Positions 26,484 through 36,061 of a stretch of DNA of 64,000 nucleotides are shown in pieces. The stretch comes from Pseudopedobacter sp965218985. Lineage in GTDB: Bacteria > Bacteroidota > Bacteroidia > Sphingobacteriales > Sphingobacteriaceae. The DNA is taken from NCBI GenBank assembly GCA_965218985.1, contig CBDCMP010000004.1, positions 372,001-436,000 on the forward strand, in the 5' to 3' direction. Both the position numbers and the translations under genes were made by a program. Each line of letters starts with the position of its first letter. The stretch's first letter is position 1. Under the pieces are notes generated by a model. It saw only the letters and a program-made list of their open reading frames with translations, had not been told where the DNA came from and ran no database searches.

Positions 26484-28100
26484 ATGAGTCACAAAATTAC
26501 AATGGGCAGCGTACGCATTGCGTGGGTCTGCGTAGCCACAACGGCTGTTATCTTAACCTCCTGCAAGAAATCCAATGTGGAAACATCGGGACCTGACGTT
26601 AAAGTTATAAAAGGAGGGACGGCACCCACCGTGAGTTTGTTGGATGCGAATGCCAATGCCGATGCAACTTTCAACGCTTACAACACCAGTTTCCTGGTGA
26701 CTTCAGGAAATACACAGTATTATAAAGAAGCACTTAATGTTTCCTCGAAGGATTATTTTTGGCGGCAGGCTTTGGATATTCAGATGGTTGAAGATGTTTA
26801 TCTTAGAACAAAGAGCACAGCTCATAAAAATTTGATCACGAACTTGCTAAACACATTTTTACAGCAAAACCAAGGCAATGGTGGATTATATGACTGGAAT
26901 TGGAATGACTTTAATGATGATCTTCAATGGGCTGGAATAGCTTTTGCCCGCGGCTATCAGATTACCGGAAACACCACCTTCTTAAATCAGGCTAAATATG
27001 CTTTTAACCGCAGTTACGACCGTGGCTGGACAACTGAATTGGGGGGCGGTTTATGGTGGAATGTTAGTCATCAGGATAAATCAGGATTGAGTAATAATCC
27101 TGAAATGATTTTGGGATGTTATATTTACGAAGCCACCAAAGATGTCACCTACCTTAATAAATGCATCGCTATTTACAACTGGGTAAAATCCAAACTCTAC
27201 AACTCGTCAACCGGTGCAGTCTATGAGAATATTTTGCCTGACGGTACCGTGAGTTCATCTGCAAACGTTTATAACATCGGTGCCTTTGTTGGAGCGGCCA
27301 ATCATCTTCATCGTCTAACTGGTAATTCAACGTATTATGATGATGCAAAGCGTTCTGTTGACTATGTCAAAAACAATAAGACCGTTGGGGGTATTATGAC
27401 CAATGGCAACAGACAGGGCACCTGGCAGTCAGAATTTGCCCGAGCTATCGGCGAATTTGTCCGTGATAATAATCTTTGGAGCACCTATTACAGCTGGATG
27501 AAGCAAAATGCTGATGCTGCGTGGAGTAAAAGGCGTACTGATAAAAATCTGATATGGAATAACTGGACGGCAACCACACCAAGCGATAATATCACTACAG
27601 CGCTAGAATGTGTTGGCGGGGTGATCATGCAGCAGGTGACCCCAACCTCCCAACCGGCAGGTGTCGTGAATAACTCGATTTATAGAATCACCCCGAAAAT
27701 AAATTCAAATAGTGCTTTGGACATTCTGGGAGTGCCCAGCACATCACTTGTAGAAATTTGGCAATGGAACACCGGTTCCAATCAAAAGTTCAGACTCATT
27801 TCAGCAGGTTATGGCTATTACAGACTAGTGCCGCAACACAATACCGCCACTTCCATAGATGTTACAGGAGCAAGTTCAGCGAATGACACTCCTATTGAAA
27901 TTTACACTACTGGCACTAATAATCCCGCACAATTATTTAAAATGGTTTATGATTATGATGGGTATTACAAATTAAAACCAAAATGTGCGCCTTCAAGCTG
28001 TGTCAACGTAACAGGCGGTAATACCGCTGATGGCACCAAATGTGTGTTATGGCAAGAATCGAATGGCGATAACGAACGCTTTTCTTTAGCGTTGCAATAG
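26484..28100 (+). CDS. GH76 alpha-1,6-mannanase-like lipoprotein with C-terminal ricin-like domain
   Basis: The 538-residue protein carries a lipobox (LTSCKK, Cys at about 27), so it is a surface or periplasmic lipoprotein. The GH76 domain covers about residues 55-395. It includes the catalytic-type DD pair at about 145-146 in DFNDDLQWAGIAF and the family blocks YDRGWTTELGGGLWW and GTWQSEFARAIGEFV. GH76 enzymes cut alpha-1,6-mannan backbones such as the yeast cell-wall mannan core. The C-terminal third (about 405-538) is a beta-trefoil/ricin-like carbohydrate-binding domain, judged from internal repeats of the YRITPKINSNSALDI and YYKLKPKCAPSSCVNV type. A terminator follows at 28138-28180, so it ends a transcript. 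It is a paralogue of the gene at 29585-31195. Confidence 0.92.
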   Translation: MSHKITMGSVRIAWVCVATTAVILTSCKKSNVETSGPDVKVIKGGTAPTVSLLDANANADATFNAYNTSFLVTSGNTQYYKEALNVSSKDYFWRQALDIQMVEDVYLRTKSTAHKNLITNLLNTFLQQNQGNGGLYDWNWNDFNDDLQWAGIAFARGYQITGNTTFLNQAKYAFNRSYDRGWTTELGGGLWWNVSHQDKSGLSNNPEMILGCYIYEATKDVTYLNKCIAIYNWVKSKLYNSSTGAVYENILPDGTVSSSANVYNIGAFVGAANHLHRLTGNSTYYDDAKRSVDYVKNNKTVGGIMTNGNRQGTWQSEFARAIGEFVRDNNLWSTYYSWMKQNADAAWSKRRTDKNLIWNNWTATTPSDNITTALECVGGVIMQQVTPTSQPAGVVNNSIYRITPKINSNSALDILGVPSTSLVEIWQWNTGSNQKFRLISAGYGYYRLVPQHNTATSIDVTGASSANDTPIEIYTTGTNNPAQLFKMVYDYDGYYKLKPKCAPSSCVNVTGGNTADGTKCVLWQESNGDNERFSLALQ

Positions 28101-28137
28101 CCTTTCGATATAAATCATTCTGAATATGGATAGTAGG

Positions 28138-28180
28138 AAGGGAGGGTGCCTTGGTATGGTATCCTCCTTTTTATTTTTTA
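28138..28180 (+). terminator. Terminator of the GH76 gene
   Basis: GGAGGGTGCC (28141-28150) pairs with GGTATCCTCC (28158-28167), with two G-T pairs and a 7-base loop. It is followed by a TTTTTATTTTTT tail on the plus strand, about 40 bp after the GH76 stop codon. Confidence 0.75.
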
Positions 28181-28393
28181 GATTTCCATATAGTTTTTAT
28201 CCTAAAGGGTCGTTAGTGATTTTCTGCCAAAAAAAAATTAAACGTCCGGATAGGGGTGAGAAACGACTCATCAGTTTTAAGGAAGATAGATATTAACAAC
28301 CTGTTTTGAAAGCTTGAAGAGCCCAAAAAATATGCGACAGTGGGTCAATTAATTTTTTATAAACAACAATTTGAGGAAGAGGATGAAAATACT

Positions 28394-28620
28394 CTAGTTA
28401 CTAAACCAAATCCTCAGATATTTAACGGCTAACGAAATTTGGTTGTCTACCGTTCTTTTGGAGATGGAGCGTTTATCAGCAATCTCCATATTGGATAAGT
28501 GATCCTTTTTGCTTAGAAAAAAATCTCCTGACAACGCTTCGGCAGATTTTTCAGCACTGGTGCTAAGTTGTCCATCATTTCTGCCGAGCGAATGTTTTGA
28601 TCACCGATATTTTCCTCCAT
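28394..28620 (-). pseudogene. ECF sigma-factor region 4 remnant, frameshifted
   Basis: The minus-strand reading from 28620 gives LAPVLKNLPKRCQEIFF and stops. One frame over it continues LSKKDHLSNMEIADKRSIS then KRTVDNQISLAVKYLRIW to a TAG at 28394. Together this is the typical region-4 helix-turn-helix of Bacteroidota ECF sigma factors. The break lies in a run of seven Ts (about 28525), consistent with loss of one T. All of region 2 and the N-terminus are missing. The remnant sits between the GH76 and ROK genes, where a sigma/anti-sigma pair could once have controlled the utilisation locus. Confidence 0.72.
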
Positions 28621-28664
28621 AAGTCTTTTGACTTTCTACTTTTAACTTAACATTAGTTTGATAA

Positions 28665-29552
28665 CTATAATCGCTGATTTTTATTCATCAAATCAGCTGC
28701 ACCAACCAAAGCCGCGTGTTCTCCAAGTTGTGCTATTTTAATGGAAGTGGCCGGCAATAGCTTTTTCATTTTTGGTAAAAAGTGGCGAGCTGATTTAGCA
28801 ATATTGCCCCCAAGGATCAATAAATCAGGTTTTAAAGTATTTAAATGTTCTTCCATGAATTCACTTAAATTCTCTGCGAATTCATGGAAAATTCCGGTAA
28901 CTATTTCATGGCTTTTTTCTATCTCTACCATTTCTCTAACCCCTGTGATTGGTGATCCTGTTAAATCAATATACCTTTTTAGAAACCATCGGGTGGAAAA
29001 AAAATCGTCTGCGATACTGTTCTTGTAAGGGATGCAATAAAGATTCAAATCTCTGGAAGTATCAGCACAAAAATATGCGGAGCCAAAGCCTGTTCCCAAG
29101 GTTAAACCTAGTACACTTCCCACCCCGTCGCCGGAACCAGCTCCGCTTAAGACTTCTCCGGCCAGGATGGCTTCAGCATCATTTCTAAATCTTATTTGAG
29201 ATGGATTTAAGTTTAAGTTATCAGCAAAATATTGTCTGACATCAATTCCATAAAGGGCGTCGTATTTGTTTACCCCTTTTATGTAACTGACACCGTTCGC
29301 ATAATCAAATGGACCCGGCATGGCGATCGTTAATCCTGAAATTTTGACATCCACCTGTTCCCTGGTTTCTTTAAATGATTTAATCCATGTTGAAAGTATG
29401 TTTTCTGCGCTGCTATTGCACATCACGGCAAATCTACTGATGCTTTTATGCAATATTTCATGAGTTTGAATATTACAAATTCCGGAAGTGATATGGGAGC
29501 CGCCTATATCAGCTGTGATGACATATTCTTCATTTGTTGTGCCACTGGTCAT
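28665..29552 (-). CDS. ROK family sugar kinase/regulator-like protein
   Basis: The 295-residue protein has an ASKHA-fold ROK organisation. The N-terminal phosphate loop is ITADIGGSHITSG, the middle FRNDAEAILAGE contains the catalytic-type Asp of the ND pair, the adenosine loop is LTLGTGFGSAYF, and a C-terminal LGGNIAKS block follows. The zinc-binding CxCG-type motif of typical ROK kinases is not visible, so substrate and metal use may differ. There is no HTH, so it is a probable kinase rather than a repressor. It lies 32 bp downstream of the second GH76 gene on the same strand and probably phosphorylates a released monosaccharide. Confidence 0.88.
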   Translation of the reverse strand: MTSGTTNEEYVITADIGGSHITSGICNIQTHEILHKSISRFAVMCNSSAENILSTWIKSFKETREQVDVKISGLTIAMPGPFDYANGVSYIKGVNKYDALYGIDVRQYFADNLNLNPSQIRFRNDAEAILAGEVLSGAGSGDGVGSVLGLTLGTGFGSAYFCADTSRDLNLYCIPYKNSIADDFFSTRWFLKRYIDLTGSPITGVREMVEIEKSHEIVTGIFHEFAENLSEFMEEHLNTLKPDLLILGGNIAKSARHFLPKMKKLLPATSIKIAQLGEHAALVGAADLMNKNQRL

Positions 29553-29584
29553 AATTTATATCTTGGATTTTTATTTATAAGTGA

Positions 29585-31195
29585 TTAATCATTTGTTTTT
29601 TGCAGCAACCATCTTTCATTATCCTGGAATTTCTCCTTGTAAAGCACACAGGCTGTTCCATTATTTGCCATACTATTCTTTACCGTTGCCAAACTCAATG
29701 GAGCACATTTCGGTTTGAACTTGTAAAATCCATCATAGTCATAGATCAGTTTCCAATATTGTGAGGAGTTTTCTGCTGTGATTGAGATGATTACTTCTGC
29801 ACCGTTTATATTAGTGCCGTCTGCTACAGCCAGAGAATTGGCACTGTTATTTTGTGCCAGCAATCTATAATATCCATGATCAATAGCTACCAACTTAAAC
29901 TGTTGACTTGAAAGATTTCCCCATTTTGATATACCCATTTTAGAATTTGCGAGTATTTCAAGCGCACTTTCCGCATTTATTTTTGGTGTCAGTCTATATA
30001 TTGCATTTTCTTTAAGCAGGGGTTGCTCTGCCGGTGTGACTTGAAGCATTACTACAGCACTCACACATTCCAAAGCACTGGTAATGTCATCTTGTGGCGT
30101 TTTATTAATCCAATCATTCCAACTGATCTTTAAGTCGTCTCGTTTGGCGTTCCATGCTGCATCAGCATTTTGCTTCATCCAGGGATAATAGGTGTCCCAT
30201 AGGTTGTTGTCTCTTACAAACTCTCCAATTCCTCTCGCAAATTCAGATTGCCAGGTGCCATTTCTATTTCTACGGGCCATGATGCCATTGGCTACGCTGT
30301 TGTTTTTGATATAATCAACAGCCAATTTCGCATCCTCAAAAGGAAGTGATAAACCAGTTAATCTGTGCAATTGGTTTGCAGCACTTATAAATGCGCCAAC
30401 GTTATAAACATTGGCATCCATGGCCAAAGTACCGTCTGATTTGATATTTTCATAAACAGCTCCGGTACTTTTATTCAGTAAGGTTGACCTTGTCCAATCG
30501 TAAATAGCTTTTGCCTTGTTTAAATAATTTTCATTGTTATTTGATTCATAAATATAGCAGGCAAGAATAACAGCTGTATTGTTGCTTAGTCCTGATTTAT
30601 TCCCTTTTGTGATATCCCACCAAATTCCTCCACCTAAATTGTTGTCCCATCCACGATCATATGCCCTATTGAAGGCATATTCTGCTTGGTTCAAAAACAA
30701 GCTATTGCCCGTGATTTGATAACCTCTTGCGAAAGCAATGCCAGCCCAAAGTATGTCATCATTGAATTCATTCCAGTTCCAGTCCTTCAATCCACCAGCA
30801 CCTTGGTTTTGTGCCAAGAAAGTTTGCAAAAGGTTTTCTATCAATTTTTTGTGTTTTTCTGATTTAGTCCGTAGGTACACATCCTCCATCATTTGGATCT
30901 CCAATGCCTGGCACCAGAAATAGTCTTTTTCTCCATTATCCAAAGCAGTTTTATAATATTGCCTAGAAGACCCTTCTGAAATTAAAAATGTATCATTGAA
31001 CGCCTCTATAGCAGCATCGGCATCCGCGTTGATATTCACCGATTTTACGGGCTCGGCAACAGTTGGTTCCGGCTGTCCGTTATCCACTTCGTATTCTTTA
31101 CTTCCCTTTTTACAATTAAAACTTAAAAAAATAAAGAGCATCCATAAACATGGTTTTAAAATTTGTTTGCCAGTAACAATTCTATTTTCTTTCAT
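29585..31195 (-). CDS. GH76 alpha-1,6-mannanase-like lipoprotein with ricin-like domain (paralogue)
   Basis: The 536-residue lipoprotein (lipobox FLSFNCKK near residue 28) has the same two-part layout as the plus-strand GH76 protein. The GH76 domain contains WNEFNDDILWAGIAFARGYQ with the DD pair, and a C-terminal ricin-like domain carries YDGFYKFKPKCAPLSLATV. ATG 31195 gives a sensible signal; an in-frame start 42 bp upstream was rejected because it puts an extra polar stretch before the signal. The two GH76 genes are clear paralogues on opposite strands around the ROK gene, suggesting duplication and inversion. Likely expressed with the ROK gene downstream. Confidence 0.92.
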   Translation of the reverse strand: MKENRIVTGKQILKPCLWMLFIFLSFNCKKGSKEYEVDNGQPEPTVAEPVKSVNINADADAAIEAFNDTFLISEGSSRQYYKTALDNGEKDYFWCQALEIQMMEDVYLRTKSEKHKKLIENLLQTFLAQNQGAGGLKDWNWNEFNDDILWAGIAFARGYQITGNSLFLNQAEYAFNRAYDRGWDNNLGGGIWWDITKGNKSGLSNNTAVILACYIYESNNNENYLNKAKAIYDWTRSTLLNKSTGAVYENIKSDGTLAMDANVYNVGAFISAANQLHRLTGLSLPFEDAKLAVDYIKNNSVANGIMARRNRNGTWQSEFARGIGEFVRDNNLWDTYYPWMKQNADAAWNAKRDDLKISWNDWINKTPQDDITSALECVSAVVMLQVTPAEQPLLKENAIYRLTPKINAESALEILANSKMGISKWGNLSSQQFKLVAIDHGYYRLLAQNNSANSLAVADGTNINGAEVIISITAENSSQYWKLIYDYDGFYKFKPKCAPLSLATVKNSMANNGTACVLYKEKFQDNERWLLQKTND

Positions 31196-31310
31196 AATTG
31201 ATTTAATAAAAAATAAATTTCTGTAAGAACTCTGCATAAGTCTTCCACAAGGGGAAAGGTTTAATGGGCTTATTCTGATGTTAGCGTTCTATTTGTGTGG
31301 ATACATATTC

Positions 31311-33290
31311 TTATTCCAATACCGCGGCAAAACCACCATTACGAACCATCTTGATGGTCAATTTATTTCCTGCTTTTACCTGTATATTCTTTCTTCGGTA
31401 ATCCATAGCCTGGCGTCCGGCATTGATGCCATCCTCAAAATAGGTCATGGTATAGGTTTTCCCCTCTTCCAAAAAGTCAAAATTCAATTCCACCTCTCTT
31501 GTTTTTTCTTTTCCATTGGTAATGCCTCCGATAAACCATTTATTGCCTTTCCGTTTAGCAACTACGGCTATTTCTCCTGCATTTGCCGCCAGTGCTTTTG
31601 TTTCGTCCCAGGTTGTGGGCACACTGGTGATAAAGGCTGTACAATCCGGATTACGGTAATAGAGCGTAGGGTTATCAGCCAGCATTTGTATGCCACTCTC
31701 AAACACCACAAACAAAGCCATTTGATAGGCTCTGGTACCTATACTGGCTGAATTTGGCCGCTCTGAACGGTAAACTTCTGGTTGCATGCTGATCATTGCC
31801 CCCGGTGTGTAATCCATAGGGCCGACCGCATTTCGCATAAATGGGAAATAAAGGCTATTGTCAGGGGTGCATCCGCCCATTTGCTCCATTCCACGAACAC
31901 CTTCATAGGATATCAAATTTGGATATTTATATTCGAGACCGGCAGGTTTGAATGCGCCGTGGAAATCAACAAGTATTTCGTTTTTTGCAGCTTCCCTTGC
32001 CACATCTTCGTAATAGTTTACCATCCATTGGTCACTGCGGTCCATAAAGTCTATCTTCACACCTTTTATTCCCCATTCATGGAATGTTTTAAACAGATCC
32101 ATATTATGATGTACGGTGAGCCAGGTTAGCCAAAGAATGATAGCAACATTTTTTTCTTTCCCGTAACGGATCAGTTCTTTTACATCCACTTTTGGGTTAG
32201 GGGTGTAAGGGTCGGTGGTACTCATGGCCCAACCTTCATCCATCACGATATACCTGATGCCATATTTGGAAGCAAAGTCTATGTAATATTTATAGGTGTC
32301 TAAATTATATCCAGATACAAAATTTACATCCGGTCCATAGGGAGCGGCACCATTCCACCATTCCCAACTGGCTTGGCCAGGCACTATCCAAGAAGGATCT
32401 GCCAACACGCTTTTTGGCGCTAATTTAAGCGTCATTGTGTTTTCTATAATTTGCTTGTCGTTTGTTGTTATCAGAAAATATCTCCAAGGAAAGTTCCTGG
32501 TACCTTTAGTCTTTGCGATATAATCTGCAGATTTTACAATCTTCTGACTTCTGTCACCATCGGGTGCAAACTCGAGAGGAACTTTTGGGAACGTGCTTTG
32601 CGCTCCGTTATTACCCGCTCCTTTCAGAAACATACCTGGATAGTCAGAAAGATCAGATTCGCTGATCAATATTTTGTGATTTTGTTTAGTATCTATCAAA
32701 ATGGGTAGCGTAGATATTTTATCACTAGGTTTCCAACCTGTAGAGGAAATATGGGTATAAGGCTCCTCGTAGGCTGTTTTAAAGCCGCCAACTTGTTGGA
32801 GGTTAAGCGTGTAGTCATTTGGGAAGTTGATGGTAAAATCTTCATCCATTATTTCAATTTCGCCTTTTTTGCTAGTCATGAAACGGTAGGCTATGCCGTC
32901 ATCAAAAGCCCGGAACTCTATTGCATAATTATCTTTGAAGGTAAGGAGTGCCGCATTGTAGTTGCTTTTAACCGTAGAGAATTTCAATGGCACATAAGGT
33001 TTGATTATTTCTTCTCCGCTCGTTTTTTTGATTGTTATTAATTTCGGGTTTCCCCCTAAAATCCCATCTCTTAAACCAAGTGCCAAGTGATTTTTTGAAA
33101 GTAATTCTTTTCCGTTTTCTGATATAGAGTAATAAATCTTGTCTCCTAAGGTAATGTCTACGCGAATTTCTCCGTTTGGTGACGACACATATAGCGGTTT
33201 TTTTTGCGCAAAAAGTTGTGTGGGTAAAGCAAAAAATATTAAAGTTGCAGCACAAATTAGCAAAATTGCTAAAGGATTTTTTGTTATCAT
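31311..33290 (-). CDS. GH97 family glycoside hydrolase (alpha-glucosidase/galactosidase type)
   Basis: The 659-residue protein has a signal peptide (LLICAATLIFFALPTQLFAQ) and is probably periplasmic. It is full length: an N-terminal beta-sandwich (about residues 30-290), a TIM barrel with RYIVMDEGWAMST, GIKGVKIDFMDRSDQWMVNYYEDVA and LISYEGVRGMEQMGG, and a short C-terminal domain. The Asp in KIDFMDR suggests the retaining subgroup typified by alpha-galactosidase-like members rather than the inverting SusB type, which uses Glu. That subgroup choice is inference. The gene lies 115 bp upstream of the GH76/ROK cluster on the same strand and probably acts in the same pathway. Confidence 0.92.
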   Translation of the reverse strand: MITKNPLAILLICAATLIFFALPTQLFAQKKPLYVSSPNGEIRVDITLGDKIYYSISENGKELLSKNHLALGLRDGILGGNPKLITIKKTSGEEIIKPYVPLKFSTVKSNYNAALLTFKDNYAIEFRAFDDGIAYRFMTSKKGEIEIMDEDFTINFPNDYTLNLQQVGGFKTAYEEPYTHISSTGWKPSDKISTLPILIDTKQNHKILISESDLSDYPGMFLKGAGNNGAQSTFPKVPLEFAPDGDRSQKIVKSADYIAKTKGTRNFPWRYFLITTNDKQIIENTMTLKLAPKSVLADPSWIVPGQASWEWWNGAAPYGPDVNFVSGYNLDTYKYYIDFASKYGIRYIVMDEGWAMSTTDPYTPNPKVDVKELIRYGKEKNVAIILWLTWLTVHHNMDLFKTFHEWGIKGVKIDFMDRSDQWMVNYYEDVAREAAKNEILVDFHGAFKPAGLEYKYPNLISYEGVRGMEQMGGCTPDNSLYFPFMRNAVGPMDYTPGAMISMQPEVYRSERPNSASIGTRAYQMALFVVFESGIQMLADNPTLYYRNPDCTAFITSVPTTWDETKALAANAGEIAVVAKRKGNKWFIGGITNGKEKTREVELNFDFLEEGKTYTMTYFEDGINAGRQAMDYRRKNIQVKAGNKLTIKMVRNGGFAAVLE

Positions 33291-33628
33291 ATCGTTTTTA
33301 AATGCAGGTTCTTGAGGTAATACAATTTACGAGCGCCAACTAGTTGATGTGCTGATTATTGGACTAATTACACTGGCGATTCGCTACACTTTTTTATTGT
33401 AGCAAATAAAACTAAATTGAGATGAAGTCAACAGCCAAATTGTACATTTTTTTTTACAATTCGTTCATTCATTTTGGTTTAATCTATTTTGGCATTTAAG
33501 TTATTCGATAGGTTTTGACCAATTAAAGTATTGTTTTTTTCAGGCTTTAATGTTGATAATAGTGTTATCTATTTAAACTTTTAGCTTGTTTATAAACTTT
33601 CGCAATTGTTAAACTGCGATAAGTTCTA
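33291..33628. other. Intergenic region upstream of GH97
   Basis: This AT-rich interval holds no supported gene. It contains a run of nine Ts and an imperfect palindrome around gcgattcgctacac-tttttattgtagc, and must include the GH97 promoter on the minus strand. No -7/-33 pair was convincing. Confidence 0.4.
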
Positions 33629-34715
33629 TTATATTTTAGCGGGTTTAAATTCTGGTATAATTACTGGAGGTTGCAATACAGGGTGGTCGGTTTCTACAAT
33701 GATACTTTTTAGGCAAGCTAAAAATAGCAGATTGCTTTAAATCTCTAGATGATGCCGCTGCCTTAACCGTATATTGGCCCGCATCGGCAATCCATTGAGA
33801 TTTCTCTGTGTGATATGATGCCAGATCGGCCGCCGTGATTTTGAAAGTAAAACTTTGAGACTCCCCAGGTTTTAACAATTTGGTTTTGGCAAACCCCTTA
33901 AGTTCTTTGGCTGGCTTATCTATCGTTAGATGGAGCGCTTATGTACAGCTGGATTACTTGTTTCCCCACAACTTTTCCCGTATTCGTCACTTTAGCTGTT
34001 GCAATAATGGAATTTTTAAAAATCTTACTGCTCAACTTTAGGTCTGTAATCGAAAAGTCTGTGTAAGATAGGCCGTACCCAAATGCGTAAGCGGGATTTA
34101 CATTAAAAGTGTCTGCGTATCGGTAACCTACGTAAATACCTTCTTTATAGATAACCTGTTCTGGCTTGTCTTTTGGTGTCCCCGGAAAATTGTCGGCCGA
34201 TGGAACATCGCTATACTTTTTAAAGAAAGTGTCTGGCAGTTTTCCAGATGGATTTACTTTCCCGCTTAAAACATCTGCGACAGCAAAACCGGCTTCTTGC
34301 CCAGGTTGCCACGCCAGCAATATGGCATCAACATCATTTTCCCAAGAATCCATTTCTATAGCGCTGCCAACATTTAAAACCACAACCACTTTTTTTCCGT
34401 TTTTGTGGAATGTCTTTGCAATGGTTGCAATCTGCTGCTTTTCAGCCTGCGTAAGCCTATAATTTGTCTCCAATTTACGATCTTCTCCCTCTCCAGAGTT
34501 CCTTCCAATGGTGATCAAAGCAAGATCACTGTTTTTTACGCTTTGTTCTATGTCTTTATCAGCCACCACCATTTCTGGCAATATGCCTGGCGGCCGTACA
34601 CCTGTAATACCTGGTAGCATTAGTTCTTTATTGTTTTTAAAATATGTGAAATAAATGTTAGCTAGTTCCGTATCAATTTTATAACCTGCACAAAGCAAGC
34701 CTTATTTCCGAAGAA
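33629..34715 (-). pseudogene. GH3 beta-glucosidase C-terminal half, frameshifted
   Basis: The minus-strand readings align to the C-terminal half of GH3 beta-glucosidases. The first frame gives the alpha/beta-sandwich domain (SDLALITIGRNSGEGEDR, DAILLAWQPGQEAGFAVADVLSG, NPSGKLPDTF, AFGYGLSYTDF). A shift at about 33930 leads to the fibronectin-III-like tail (PAKELKGFAKTKLLKPGES), and a second shift at about 33700 gives the end VIIPEFKPAKI. The N-terminal catalytic barrel is missing. The left end is joined at about 34715 to an unrelated GH28-like fragment, so the locus is a deletion scar and not a working gene. Confidence 0.82.
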
Positions 34716-35150
34716 TTACGGGCATATATTCTCTTTCTGCTTCCCAACTCCCTTACCTTTAGGTTTTTAAACGAAGCATTATGCACTTCATCTAAAACGA
34801 TGGCAGTTCTAAAATCTGCATCGGCAACAGCCAAAGAAAGATTGGTAACCTGCACATTGCCGGCGTGGCGAACATAAACTCCCCATGAGGGCAACTCGCC
34901 AGACATATCATATTCGGGATAATTGCTGGGCTTTTCTGGCACATCCTGCAGGTTATCGATCGTTATTTTGCCGCCGCCAGGAAGTTTGATGGTGATATTG
35001 CTAAGCTTAATATCGGTGATAATCTGATCTGGCATACCCGAAATTACCACACCTGGCATAGTTTGAGTGGATTTTTTTCTGTACGGATAACTACATCAAC
35101 ATTTTTTATTGAAACGTTTTCTACCTTTCCCTTGCGAGCGCCTTTCCGCG
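34716..35150 (-). pseudogene. GH28-like (polygalacturonase family) C-terminal remnant
   Basis: The readings VENVSIKNVDVVIRTEKNP and, after a frameshift near 35055, GVVISGMPDQIITDIKLSN then ITIKLPGGG and TAIVLDEVHNASFKNLKVRE match the beta-helix coil repeats and C-terminus of GH28-type glycosidases. The N-terminal part with catalytic Asp residues is absent. It is fused downstream to the GH3 remnant and upstream to a DUF1080 remnant. Function is lost. Confidence 0.7.
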
Positions 35151-35677
35151 CTCCAGGTCTTCATTTCGTTGCCGATACATTCAATTTTCACATGATTATA
35201 TTCGCCCACTTTAAAAGCATCTTTTGCAGAAGGATTGAGCTCTAAAGGATACCACCAATAACGACGCCCCTCATCGTAAATCCCACCGCTCCATTTTCTG
35301 TCCGAAGGATCAAATTCGCACTGCCTTCCATATACTTTACCTTTTCCGTTGTTGGCGGAAGCATCAAAATGACTTCGTGTCTGCACACCTGAATTGCTGA
35401 CAACGCTTTCTACTTTGGCATCCAGCTCTAATATAAAATTACCATATTGTTTTTCTGTTACCAGAAATGTATTACCGGAATTCATAACAGTAGTGCCCAC
35501 TATTGCTCCGTTTTCAACTTTGTAATCTGCTGTTCCCGCCAGTCGTTTCCAGCCTGTAAGGTCTTTTCCATTGAATAGACTTTGCCATCCTTTTGATGAG
35601 GATTGAGCAAATTAAGAGTTTGCAATTCCGGAAATACAAAGAGCGACTGCAAATGAAATAATTTTTGTTTTATTCAT
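35151..35677 (-). pseudogene. DUF1080 (3-keto-disaccharide hydrolase-like) remnant
   Basis: From an ATG at 35677 the frame reads a signal peptide (MNKTKIISFAVALCISG), hits a premature TAA at codon 22, then continues FAQSSSKGWQSLFNGKDLTGW and VENGAIVGTTVMNSGNTFL. It goes on through KVYGRQCEFDPSDRKWSGG and ends abruptly at VKIECIGNEMKTW. This is the N-terminal part of a DUF1080/LamG-like protein, related in family to the intact gene at 37459-38205. The C-terminus is replaced by the GH28-like remnant. Confidence 0.78.
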
Positions 35678-35699
35678 CAGGATATAATTAAGTTAAAGT

Positions 35700-35945
35700 T
35701 TAAGGTACATTTTGTTTAGCAGATGAAAAGACCTCTGCTTCTTTATTTAATTCATCGATTGTGATTTTTTTGCCTGAGGTAATTAACACTCGATAATGAA
35801 AAGTTACCGATTGGCCGGGTTTTAAAGTTAAATTCATAACTTCTTTCCCATTGCTGAATATTTTTTTTGTCACATCGGAATATTTAAACAATACACCCTG
35901 AGCATATGTACTACTGTAGACACTTATTGATAAAATACCACTGCA
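35700..35945 (-). pseudogene. Signal peptide fused to a C-terminal domain fragment, unknown family
   Basis: The frame reads a signal-like ILSISVYSSTYAQ directly joined to a short beta domain (GVLFKYSDVTKKIFSNGKE, LTLKPGQSVTFHYRVLI, TIDELNKEAEVF). The second part looks like the C-terminus of a PmoA/DUF6807-like or related periplasmic protein, where such LKPGQSVTFHYR strands occur. The middle of the protein appears to be deleted. No ATG was found for the full frame. Confidence 0.5.
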
Positions 35946-36061
35946 ATTTTTTTAGAAAAGATAATTGTTCCATATACGGTTTTGCGGATTTAAAAAGATT
36001 TCTATGTTTTGTTTTGCAAATCTTTGGTACGGCTTATCGAATCATACTGCCCGCAACTTTT

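Noticed and set aside
29585..31237. Longer start for the second GH76 gene at 31237
   Set aside because: It adds 14 residues before a good lipoprotein signal, whereas 31195 gives a normal one.
31278..32129. Plus-strand frames of 115-157 residues
   Set aside because: They are on the opposite strand of the GH97 gene and are shadows.
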